From Anthracocystis setariae (taxonomy: Eukaryota > Basidiomycota > Ustilaginomycetes > Ustilaginales > Ustilaginaceae), in contig CAKMXJ010000011.1 in assembly GCA_928724745.1 (NCBI GenBank), forward strand, positions 310,001-374,000: 64,000 bases of DNA, read 5' to 3'. Each line of letters starts with the position of its first letter. Position 1 is the first letter of the stretch. The notes under the pieces are model-generated. The model was not told the origin of the DNA, did not search any database, and worked only from the letters and a program-made list of their open reading frames with translations. The translations under genes and the position numbers were made by a program. Shown piece after piece: positions 1-8,879 of the stretch.

Positions 1-2672
1 CAGCCGCCCCTATCATCTTCGTCCCGAAGAAAGATGGCAAACTCCGCCTTTGCGTCGACTACCGGGCCCTCAACAGCATCACCGTCAAAGACAAGTATCC
101 GATTCCCCTGATCTCCGAGCACCTGGACTGCCTCTCCCGGGCTAAGATTTACACGAAATTGGATCTTAAGGGGGCCTACAATCTTGTCCGCATCGCGGAG
201 GGCGACGAATGGAAAACAGCCTTCCGGACCAGGTACGGGAGCTACGAATACTTAGTTATGCCCTTTGGACTATGTAACGCCCCGTCCACTTTCCAGCGTC
301 TTATGAACCACGTTCTCCACGACCTCTTGGATGTCACCGTAATAGTGTATTTGGATGATATCCTCATATTTTCCGCCGACCCCGCAGAACACACCTCTCA
401 CGTCCGGGAGGTGTTGGGACGTCTCCGGGACCACAAGCTGTACTGTGCCCCGGGAAAATGCGACTTCGGGACCTCGTCTGTCGAGTTCCTCGGGTACCGG
501 GTCAGTCCCGGGGGGATCAGCATGGACCCCGGTAAGGTGGACGCGGTGTCGTCCTGGCCAGAACCGGTCACCATCCGGGACATCCAGGTCTTTCTAGGGT
601 TTGCCAACTTCTATCGCCGCTTCATCCGGCACTACTCCCGGGTGGCGTCCCCGCTCACCGATCGGCTTAAGAACAAGGCCTCCGGTAAGATCAACCTGGA
701 GCCCCGGGAGCGGGAGGCTTTCACCCGACTCAAAGAAGCCTTCACTACCGCCCCAATCCTACAACACTTCGACCCTTCCCGGCTCACAGTGATCGAAACA
801 GATGCTAGCGATTACGTCGTGGCTGCCGTACTCTCACAGTGGTACGCCGCCCCGGGGACCGACCCCGAGGCCGTACCCCGGCCCTCGACCCACCGGCTCC
901 ATCCGGTAGCCTATTGGTCGCGAAAGATGCAACCCGCAGAGCGTAATTACGAAATCCACGATAAAGAACTCCTAGCAATCGTAGATGCGTTGCAGGAATG
1001 GAGACATTACCTCCACGGGCTCCAGGAGCCGTTTGAGGTGCTCACCGACCACCAGGCCCTCCAATATTTCCAAACGAAACGGCAACTTAACAGGCGGCAG
1101 GCCCGGTGGAGCATGGCTCTCGGGGAGTTCACGTTTACCATTACGTACCGACCCGGGACCCAGGCAACCCGCCCAGACGCTCTGTCCCGGCGCTCCGATG
1201 GTCATCCCAACACCACCACCACCAATCATCAGCATGACCCCTCTAACGTCGCGGTCCTCCTACCCCCTGACCTGTTCCAGGATTCCGGGCTGGCGGAACA
1301 ACGAACACCGGCTGCGCACCGGATATCGGACGTAGCCCCGGGCCCCGACCCGCTCCCGACCAGCCCCGCGTCCCCCGCCGAAGTGAAACGAATCCTAGAG
1401 CGCTATCACGACCACCCGACGGCGGGACACCCGGGAGTGGCCGCTACCCTGGAACTGGTCCGTCGTCATCATTCCTGGCCCAATCTCAAGCACGATGTCA
1501 CAGAATACGTTCGGACCTGTGGAGCCTGTAAGCGCGCTAAAGCGCCCCGGCATAAGCCTTACGGACTGCTGCTCCCGCTCGACGCCCCGACCCGGCCGTT
1601 CGGGACCATCACGATGGACCATATTGAGGGTCTCCCGGTTTCCCGGGTCGGTGGTCTCACGTTCGACTCCATCCTCGTCGTCGTCGATCGCCTCACCAAG
1701 TACTCCCTTTTCCTCCCGGCCCGGAAGTCCGATACGGCCAAAGATCTCGCCCACATGCTGTTCTCCCGCGTTTTTGCCTATTTTGGACTCCCGGACGCCA
1801 TCGTGTCGGACCGGGGGCGCACTTTTGTAGCGTCCCTGTGGAAGGATATCTTAACAGCCCTCGGGACCACCCCGGCCCTCTCCACAGCCTATCACCCCCA
1901 GACAGATGGCCAAACCGAGCGTGTTAACCAAAATCTAGAGGTTTTCCTCCGATTCTATGTCAACTACCAGCAGGACGACTGGGCGTCCTGGTTACCGTAC
2001 GCCCAACTTACGCTAAACAATAGAATGTCAGCTACTACCGGGCTACCGGCCACCCTACCCCTGTTTGGTTTCACCCCGAAAACCCTCCCCGGGTCACCAG
2101 CCCTTTCCCCGGATGGCATCCCGCCCTCCGATTCGGCTTTCCGGGGACTCCTCCAACACTGCCGGACCAACATTAACCACGCTGCCACCCTGATGTCTAG
2201 ATACGCAAACCGCTCCAGGATGGACCGGTCTTTTTCCGGGGGTGACATGGTGCTACTCCGCACCCGACATCTGCGTCAAGATCGACCATCCCGGAAGCTA
2301 GGGAATCCGTTAGCGGGACCGTTTCGTGTCCTCCAGGCGGTAGGCTCCCCGGGCTTACAAGTTGGACCTCCCGCCCGCCTGGAAAATCCACCCGGTGTTT
2401 CACGTCAGCCTCCTGGAACCGCACTCCCCGGACACCCGGCCCTCCGAGCACGCCCCGACGTCCCGGCGCCTGGAGGACGACCGACAGGACTTCGAAGTGG
2501 AAGATATTGTGGCTTCCCGGGAGACACGTCGGGGCGGCAGTACCGGGTGAAGTGGGCAGGCTACACCCAACCTACGTGGGAGCCAGCGGCTCACCTAGAG
2601 AATAGCCAGGAGTTGCTCCAGGAATTCCATCGGCGGCAGTCCGGGAGCCAAGTTAGCTCCCGGGACTGCTGA
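1..2672 (+). CDS. Gypsy pol polyprotein (RT-RNase H-integrase-chromodomain), 5' partial, two frame breaks
   Basis: The frame is open from base 3 and continues off the left edge. The RT begins with PKKDGKLR-VDYRALN near base 30 and carries the catalytic YLDD (about 346-357). RNase H follows (TDAS near 799, HDKELLAI near 958). Integrase has an HHCC zinc finger (H..H..CGAC, about 1410-1545) and a D,D35E core: D in TMDHIEG, D in SDRGRTF, E in QTERVNQ (about 1612-1930), then a GPF segment and a C-terminal chromodomain (YRVKWAGY, about 2540-2660). The GPF/linker region is broken: the run CTCCCC near 2346-2350 looks one C too long, after which the conserved DLPPAWKIHPVFHVSLLEP-type sequence continues in frame 1 (2362-2535). 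A one-base loss in the G run near 2531-2534 returns to the first frame before the chromodomain. Either this copy is inactive or the homopolymers are misread. Confidence 0.93.
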   Translation, partial: AAPIIFVPKKDGKLRLCVDYRALNSITVKDKYPIPLISEHLDCLSRAKIYTKLDLKGAYNLVRIAEGDEWKTAFRTRYGSYEYLVMPFGLCNAPSTFQRLMNHVLHDLLDVTVIVYLDDILIFSADPAEHTSHVREVLGRLRDHKLYCAPGKCDFGTSSVEFLGYRVSPGGISMDPGKVDAVSSWPEPVTIRDIQVFLGFANFYRRFIRHYSRVASPLTDRLKNKASGKINLEPREREAFTRLKEAFTTAPILQHFDPSRLTVIETDASDYVVAAVLSQWYAAPGTDPEAVPRPSTHRLHPVAYWSRKMQPAERNYEIHDKELLAIVDALQEWRHYLHGLQEPFEVLTDHQALQYFQTKRQLNRRQARWSMALGEFTFTITYRPGTQATRPDALSRRSDGHPNTTTTNHQHDPSNVAVLLPPDLFQDSGLAEQRTPAAHRISDVAPGPDPLPTSPASPAEVKRILERYHDHPTAGHPGVAATLELVRRHHSWPNLKHDVTEYVRTCGACKRAKAPRHKPYGLLLPLDAPTRPFGTITMDHIEGLPVSRVGGLTFDSILVVVDRLTKYSLFLPARKSDTAKDLAHMLFSRVFAYFGLPDAIVSDRGRTFVASLWKDILTALGTTPALSTAYHPQTDGQTERVNQNLEVFLRFYVNYQQDDWASWLPYAQLTLNNRMSATTGLPATLPLFGFTPKTLPGSPALSPDGIPPSDSAFRGLLQHCRTNINHAATLMSRYANRSRMDRSFSGGDMVLLRTRHLRQDRPSRKLGNPLAGPFRVLQAVGSPGLQVGPPARLENPPGVSRQPPGTALPGHPALRARPDVPAPGGRPTGLRSGRYCGFPGDTSGRQYRVKWAGYTQPTWEPAAHLENSQELLQEFHRRQSGSQVSSRDC

Positions 2673-3011
2673 CTCCCGGTCGCCCCCGCCCCTCGGAACC
2701 CAGCGCGAGGGCGGCCAGCGAGGTCACCCTGGGAAGCATCAGCAAGGGAACGGGGAACGAAGTGGTCCGATCCGGGAAGCGGGACTGCGGTCGGGAGTTA
2801 TGCATCCCGCCAAACGCAGTTTGCCCCGGGTGTTCCCTTGACCCGGCCACCACGCCCAGGGGACAGAAGGCTCACCGACACACTCTCACCCTCACTCTCA
2901 CTCTCTCACACACACACACACACACGACACGCGGGAACTCGAGGTAAACACAATTTCATTCCCGGGGTCCTAATGACCCCGGACACACGACCAGACCGAA
3001 CTCCCGGGCTC
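2673..3011. other. Spacer between gypsy pol and the antisense gene
   Basis: About 340 bases without a credible gene. It separates the 3' end of pol from the 3' end of the convergent minus-strand gene and would hold the terminators of both. Its one clear structure is a CT- then CA-rich microsatellite at about 2880-2925. Confidence 0.7.
2880..2925. repeat. (CACTCT)/(CA)n microsatellite
   Basis: A run of CACTCTC units passes into an uninterrupted CA run inside the gypsy element. Confidence 0.85.
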
Positions 3012-4935
3012 CTACCTCCGTTTCTTACGAGGAGGGGTGCGGGGACGGGACTCGTATACGTCCGAGTCCACCATCACCACATCCTCGTCGGAGTCCTCCC
3101 CGGACTCCCGGCTGCGTTCCTCCGCCCCCGAGGACTCCTCGTCGCGGGAGTCGCCCGGGGAGTTGTCCCGGGAGCTGCCCCGACGACGGGCACGGATCGG
3201 GGCCCGCATGTCCCGCACCACCGCCTGAGCACGGCGGCGCTGGGCACGCCTCTCCGGTTCGGGAGAGGGAGGGCGGAGCCCACCCACCGGGAGACGCTTC
3301 CCGCCCGTTTGGAAGCTCCCCGGGAGGCGCTTACCCCCCGTCTGAGGGGGGCGCTTTCCCCCCGTCTGAGGCCGGGAGCCACTCGCCCGGGGAGCGCGTT
3401 CCCGCGATGGCGTCCCGGGACCCTGCCTTTTGGCACGGGCCATCTCCGGGGTTGCCGGGGTATAACCCGGAAGAGGAGAACCCCGGGGGCGAGACGGCCC
3501 AGCTTCGGCGTTGGGTCGCCGGGGAGCCGCCACAAGGTGAGGGGCAGGGGCGGGAGCCGGGACAGGGACAGGGGCAGGCACAGGCACCACGGGGGGCGGG
3601 GGAGGGAGCGGGACGCCAAGCTCCCGGGTGATGCTCTCGAAAGCACCACTCACACCCTCCAGGTAACGGAGGATGCTCTCGTCCCGGGAGGACCACTCCA
3701 GGCGACGCTCAGCCCCAACAGCAGCGGTCCGGCGAAGGACCTGCACCAGCGCGGCGATAACTCCCGCCGCGTGGGATGCTGCCTCCCGGGCCCCGGCCAT
3801 ATGTTGGTCCCCCGGAGCATCGAAGGGACAAACCTGGCGCAGGGCCAAGGGAGCGTCGGGGATGAGGGTGGTTTGTTTCCACCCCCGTTGACCCCGAGGG
3901 GGCCGGGAGCCCGGGGCAGTGCCGCCCCCACCGGTAGACGGCCCAGCGGGAGACTCGGGAGCCCGGGGACGACTTCCCGCTTTGGCTTGACGCCGAGCCT
4001 CGTACCGAGCACGCGCGGGGGCGTACTCGGCCGCCAGGTAGTCCGGGAGGTCGGCCGCAGAGAACGAGGTGAAGGGCATCCCGGGGTTCGGACGTTGACC
4101 CCGGGCCCGGAGGGTGAGATAAGCCTCCATGAGGAAGCCACCCTCCTGGCGTCCCGTAATGTCCGGGACGCGCCCCTGCCAGTCACAGGGATACCCCGCG
4201 ACATGGCACCTCTCACACGCGGCAGGCTGACCGTCCCGGGGGTCCTCCGGACCCCCGACGTCCCGGTGAGCGAACCCCAGGGAGCATTGCGGGTGCGGTT
4301 TCTTCTTGCTATTTGCGCAAGACCAGCACTGCCCGTACCCCTCCGAAGCAGGAGGGGCACCCCGCGCTCTCACCTCCCGGACCAGCTCCGCCAGCCTACC
4401 GGGATCCCCGATCGGTACGCCACGCCCGGGAGTCGGGGCGGCCACGTTCGAGGACCCGGGGGTAGCCCCACTAGGGGGGACCACCACGCTGCCGGAGCCA
4501 TTGTCCGGGGGACCGGGAGCCCTTTGCCTATCTTCCCGGTGCGAGGCCGAAGCCTGCGCCGGGGACTCGTCCACACCCCTGACACCCGGGACCAAATCGG
4601 GGTCAGCTTCCCCGCGCGGGAGCACGGGGGACTCGTCCACGTACAGGGAGACTACGTCTCCCTCTTGGGCCACATAGTGACCCGACTCATCCACAACCTC
4701 CGGGGCACTCACACCCCGGGACTCGTCCACTACCTCCGGGGGCACCAACGCCCCGGGACTCGTCCACGTCATTGTTGTCGCCGGGGCGGGGGCAGAGCCT
4801 CCCGACACCCCAGCGCCGGAGCCACCTCGCCGGGTGGAGGATCTTGTTGCTGTTGCGGTAAAAGCAAAAAAGAAGAGAACGTCAGCACATGTTCTTAACC
4901 CGCCTCCCGGGTCCCGGACGGTACTTACCAGGCAT
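3012..4935 (-). CDS. Antisense accessory gene of the gypsy element; spliced, Zn2Cys6-like Cys array, 614 aa
   Basis: I do not recognise this family. Model: exon 1 4935-4929 (ATGCCTG), intron 4928-4850, exon 2 4849-3012. The intron is canonical: GTAAGT donor, CTGAC branch-like site, pyrimidine tract, CAACAG acceptor, 79 nt, reading phase kept. A TATATAA box lies about 83 bp upstream of the ATG. The protein has four VDES repeats in the N-terminal third. Cysteines then follow as C-x2-C-x10-C-x22-C-x2-C-x6-C (about residues 175-223), like a stretched Zn2Cys6 cluster. Next come a Pro/Ala-rich stretch, three QTGGKR repeats, an acidic Ser-rich tail and a basic KKRR end. This suggests a nuclear, nucleic-acid-binding protein, but function is inference. 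It lies between pol and the 3' LTR on the strand opposite to pol, so it cannot be translated from the genomic retroelement RNA. It shares the CCCGGG-rich composition of the element, so it is probably an old passenger rather than a host gene. Confidence 0.72.
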
Positions 4936-5210
4936 CTTGAGGGAAATAATGTTCCGGGCGTCGAGGAACGAGGTTGTGGGGGAAGGGAAGGAACCAGGAA
5001 CGGGAGCGAGGCGAGTCTTATATACAAAAGAGAAGTTAGCGCTCAGCCCGCTGCGCACGCTCCGCCGCGCACGCCCCGCCAGGCACACAAAGCGTTCGTT
5101 CCTGGTCCCTTTGTTTTCAGCGCGGACCACGCGTGGTGGGTCCGGGAGCCTCCCGGGCGAAGCTTAAGACCCGGGAGTACCTAGCAGGCCACGAGGACGT
5201 CGGCCTTCCC
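4936..5210. other. Promoter/leader region of the antisense gene
   Basis: Between the antisense start codon and the polypurine tract. It holds the TATA box and GC-rich sequence with several CCCGGG sites; no other gene is seen. Confidence 0.6.
5018..5024 (-). promoter_or_regulatory. TATA box of the antisense gene
   Basis: TATATAA on the minus strand, about 83 bp upstream of the proposed ATG at 4935. Spacing and orientation fit a core promoter for the spliced antisense gene and not the plus-strand pol. Confidence 0.6.
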
Positions 5211-5222
5211 GGGGGGGGGGGG
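5211..5222 (+). promoter_or_regulatory. Polypurine tract of the gypsy element
   Basis: Twelve consecutive G followed by TAA, immediately before the 3' LTR that starts TGTTACG at 5226. This is the expected position of the plus-strand primer for reverse transcription. Confidence 0.75.
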
Positions 5223-5225
5223 TAA

Positions 5226-5584
5226 TGTTACGATTGGGATATCGGGAGAGTTAGTGTTCGGTCTTAGTATTAACATGGGCGGGGGTAGTTCCCCCCGATA
5301 TAGCCCCGGATCGGTGATCGGGGCAGACTGCGGCATCTCCCGGGGGGTATCCGGGAGACCACATAATCCCACGTCCTGATTCCACCACGCTCACGTTAAG
5401 ACGTCGATTGTATTTTAGCTTACTCACTCTAGTAGGTGGAAATATCAGACCTTCTCCCGATCTCCCGCTCACCCGCTCCGCTAGCTTGGCAACGATCCCG
5501 GGAGCAACACCCGGTACCACGCCCCTGGCCTCGACACAGACGCACCGCCACGTTCCGAGGTTCTAAGACCCCAGGAGCATAACA
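5226..5584 (+). repeat. Gypsy 3' LTR (359 bp)
   Basis: Starts TGTTACG and ends CATAACA, an imperfect terminal inverted pair with the canonical TG...CA ends. The left boundary follows the polypurine tract. The right boundary is fixed independently because copia RT coding sequence (ILGMQVTWD) resumes exactly at 5585. The 5' LTR for comparison is outside the window. Confidence 0.85.
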
Positions 5585-8500
5585 GTCCCACGTCACCTGC
5601 ATGCCCAAGATGGACTCAAGTGCGCCTCCATCTGTCATCTTGAAGGAAGATGAAAGTGCGCGCTTTGCCTCTGCAAGTGCGCGCGCATCCTGTGTAAGGA
5701 TGATCACATCATCAACATACAGCGCAATGATGATGTGCGCAGGGCGCATGCGCACATAGAGTCCATGGTCTGACTCAATGCGCACATAGCCCTGATCCCT
5801 GAGCCACTTATCAATCTTGATGTACCAAGTGCGCCCAGCCTGCTTTAGCCCGTACAGGGCCTTGCGCAGTTTGCAGACTCTGTTGTCCTGCGCATATCCT
5901 GGTGGTGGGAGCATATAGATCTCTTCCTCCAGCTCGCCATTGAGGTATGCAGTTTCAACATCCATCTGGTGCGCATACCAGTTGTTGCGCGCAGCAAGTG
6001 CAATGAGGAGGCGCAGTGTTGCAAACTTCAACACTGGCGCAAAAGTCTCCTCATAGTCTATGCCTGCGCGCTGCGTAAACCCCTGCGCAACCAGACGCGC
6101 TTTGTACTTGTCAACTGCGCCATCTGCCTTGAGCTTGATCTTGAAGACCCACTTAGATCCTACAGGTGCGCGTCCAGGTGGCAAGTGCGCAAGCTCCCAA
6201 GTCTTGTTGTTCTCCAGACTGGCAAGCTCCTTCTTGATTGCCACCTCCCACTGCATCCAGTCAGGCCTGCTGCGCGCTTCATCAATGCTGCGCGGATCCT
6301 GACTAACCTGCTGCGCAACATGCGCATGTGCCATAAGTGCGCGCTCCACCTCCGGATCCTCTTCATCAGAGTCCAGGTGCGCACCCAGGTCAGGTGCGCT
6401 TGGCTGCGCATCAACCTGCGCAGCAAGCTGCATCTCCACCTGCACTTCCTCATCCTCTTCTTCAGGGAATGCATCTGCATCTACCTCCTGAATGCCCAAA
6501 GTGCGCTCATCAAAGATAACATCTCTGGAATATGAAGTGCGCATGTTGAGAGGATTGCGCACCTTTGCGCCCTTGATCCCATCTTCAAAGCCTATGAAGA
6601 TGAATGGTGCAGAGCGCGCATCAAGTTTCTTGCGCCGCTCTTCTGGGATGTGCACCCATGCGCGGCAACCAAAGGTGCGCGCGCAGCTGATGTCAGGCTT
6701 CTCCTTCTTGAGAACCTCATAGGGCGTCCCTCCCTTCAGCGCGCGCCTTGGTGTGCGCATCTTGATCCATGCTGCATAGCGCAGCGCATCTCCCCAGAAT
6801 GACTTGGGCATCTGCGCATGCATCAGCATGCTGCGCACCATATCCATGAGGGTCCGGTTGGTGCGCTCTGCCACTCCATTCTGCTGTGGAGTGTAGGGTG
6901 TAGTGCGCTCGTGCGCAATACCACAATGGCGCAGGTATTCCTGGAAAGGTGCGTTCAGGTACTCTGAGCCATTGTCTGTGTGCAGCCTTCTTATCTGCGC
7001 ACCATACTGCGTCTCTGCATGCGCCTTGAAGTCCCTGAAGTGCGCAAGCGCTTCTGACTTGTTGCGCATCAGCGCAACCCAAGTTGCGCACGACGCATCA
7101 TCTGTGAAAGTGATGGCGTACTCCTCTCCACTGATAGTTGCATCAGGGAGCTTGCCCATCACATCACTGTGGATGAGTTCCAAAGGCGCAGTTGCGCGCC
7201 CCTGCCCAGGAGGGAATGGACTGCGCGCATGCTTGGCTGCAATGCAGGGCTCGCATGTGCGCATGTCCTCCTCTTCTGCGCTATCCGCAATGTTCAGGCC
7301 GCGCACATGTTCCTGCGCACCTTTAATTGCCCTCTTGCTGATGTGTCCCAGGCGCTTGTGCCACACATCCATAGTTTCCCCTTTCTGCGCACCTTGGGCA
7401 GCATTTGCAGCTGCGCCAGCAGCGCTGAAAGCCTGCGCAACCTGCGCACCAGAACCAATAGTTCTGAAGTCCTGCGCATTGTGCGCACCTGCGCAGATCT
7501 CAACTGCGTTGATCCAGGTTGCATTGTTCCTGCGCACACCTGTGCAGATGAGATTGCCTGCGCAATCCGTAATTGTTGCGCCGCACTTGGTGAGGCGCAC
7601 CTCTGCGCCAAGGGCCTGCGCCCTATCCGCAGATAGTAGGTTGACCTTCAAGTCTGGAACATACCAGACATCCCTGAGGTAAACCTCCCTGGTCTTTCCT
7701 GCGCCTAGATCTGCGCTTAACCAGATTTCTCCTTTTCCGCGCACGCGCAGGTGCGCACCATTCCCAATGACTACAGTGTCATCATATGGCTCCAGGGTCT
7801 TGAATGCGCCAATGCGCCCAGTCATGTGCGCAGTTGCACCGCTGTCCAGGATCCATCCTTCTTGGAAGTGCGCCATGCCAAGCGCAGCTGCAGTTAACCC
7901 TGCACCCTGCTGCGCACCCTGGCTTCCCGGCGTCCCACTTCCCTGGATGACTTCAGAAGTGCGCACCTGCGCACGCTTCTTGCAATCCTTCTTAAAGTGA
8001 CCCTGCTCCCCGCAGGTGTAGCACCTGCGTTTCCCTACGCTGTTGCCGCTGCGCACATTGTTGTGCGCAACCAACGCAGTTGACTGCTGAGGCAGTCCCT
8101 GATCTGCTGCGCGCAGTGTGCGCACTGCGCGGTCAAATACAGATCCATCCATGGTATCCTTACCATCTGCGCGCTCCATGTGGTACCTGTTCAGTTCCAC
8201 CTCCAGCGCAGCTGTCCAGGGGAGCAGCTCCTTGCGCGCGCCCCTGATCAGCGCAGTTGTTTTCTGAAGTGCGCTGACTTCAACCCCCACTGCAGCCAAC
8301 TTGTCTGCAAGTGTAGTAATCTCTGCAACAAACCTGTCAAAGGATTCTGCGCCGCGCACTTGGTGCGCATTCCTGAGCGCTTCTTGAAGCTGCTCAATGC
8401 GGCGCACCAAACCTTCCTGGAAGTGCGTCTTGAGTGCGCACCAGGCCTTGTGCGCATTCTCCTCACCGCGCAGCATGTGGCGCAAGTGCGGCGCCACGCA

Positions 8501-8758
8501 GCTACCAATGAGGGCAAGCGCAGAATTGTTTGCATCCTCCCATTCATCAAGTTTGCGCATCTGCGCATCAAGCGCATCTCCGCTGATAACCTTGATGTCT
8601 GTCTCCTGCGCAAAACCAGGGCGCACATAGTCGCCCTGCGCAGCTAGCCAGACCTTTCTTCCCTTGCGCATGAGCACATAGCGCATCTGCTCTGCCCACT
8701 CAAAGTATCCATCTCCTCCAGTAAGCTGAGGCAGCTGCAAGTACTTGTCCTTGTCCAT
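5585..8758 (-). CDS. Copia gag-pol polyprotein, C-terminally truncated by insertion
   Basis: About 1058 codons are genuine element sequence. Order: gag-like N-terminus (MDKDKYLQLPQL...), CCHC zinc knuckle C-x2-C-x4-H-x4-C (about residues 245-258), aspartic protease DSGATAHM (about 303), GAG-pre-integrase WHKRLGH (about 466), integrase core with D in HSDVMG, D in LHTDNGSEY and E in NGVAERTN (about 530-630), then RT starting KTWELAHLPPG with KWVFKIK, DVETAYLNG and catalytic YVDD. PR-IN-RT order is diagnostic of copia. The gypsy LTR replaces everything after GMQVTWD at 5585. The apparent continuation to a stop at 5429 is LTR sequence. RNase H is missing, so this polyprotein cannot complete reverse transcription by itself. 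Confidence 0.95.
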
Positions 8759-8867
8759 CTTGAAGTGCGTAAAGTGCGCAAGTGCGCAAGTGCGTAAAAG
8801 TGCGTAGTGCGTAAGTGCGCTGTGCGCAGTTCTTGATGTAAAGTGGGTGAGTTATGCGCGCGCAGTT
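8759..8867 (-). other. Copia untranslated leader
   Basis: Leader between primer-binding site and ATG. It is built largely of short AAGTGCGC/AAGTGCGT repeats (plus-strand sense, 8762-8826), extending the repetitive look of the element into non-coding sequence. Confidence 0.6.
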
Positions 8868-8879
8868 GGGCTCATAACC
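8868..8879 (-). promoter_or_regulatory. Copia primer-binding site (initiator-tRNA-Met anticodon arm type)
   Basis: On the minus strand GGTTATGAGCCC follows the LTR end without a gap. Its complement GGGCTCATAACC matches the anticodon stem-loop of eukaryotic initiator tRNA-Met, with CAT at the anticodon. Priming from an internal half of that tRNA, not its 3' CCA end, is established for Drosophila copia and yeast Ty5. That makes this a half-tRNA primer site. Confidence 0.75.

Larger units (their letters stand above)
1..5584 (+). mobile_element. Ty3/gypsy chromovirus retrotransposon, 3' portion
   Basis: This is the right-hand part of a gypsy-type LTR element whose 5' LTR, gag and protease lie off the left edge. 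Visible parts in order are pol (RT, RNase H, integrase, chromodomain) to 2672, a spacer with a CT/CA microsatellite, a gene on the opposite strand (3012-4935), a 12-G polypurine tract (5211-5222) and the 3' LTR (5226-5584). The right boundary is set by the LTR ending in CATAACA, next to which copia RT coding sequence resumes in frame at 5585. The first five flanking bases, GTCCC (5585-5589), are the expected target-site duplication; the partner copy is outside the window. The whole element is unusually rich in CCCGGG. Gene order RT-RNase H-IN and the chromodomain place it in the chromoviruses. Confidence 0.93.

Noticed and set aside
2838..4898. A 686-aa open frame on the plus strand opposite the antisense gene
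   Set aside because: It is a shadow produced by G+C-rich composition: no domain, no promoter or splice signals, and low-complexity Arg/Pro/Gly content. The minus strand has a TATA box, an intron and an ordered Cys pattern.
5226..5509. A shorter gypsy LTR ending GCAACA at 5509
   Set aside because: Copia coding sequence resumes only at 5585, and the ending CATAACA pairs better with the start TGTTACG.
5429..5584. Continuation of the copia polyprotein to a stop at 5429
   Set aside because: These residues are encoded by the inserted gypsy LTR, not by copia; similarity to RT ends at GMQVTWD.
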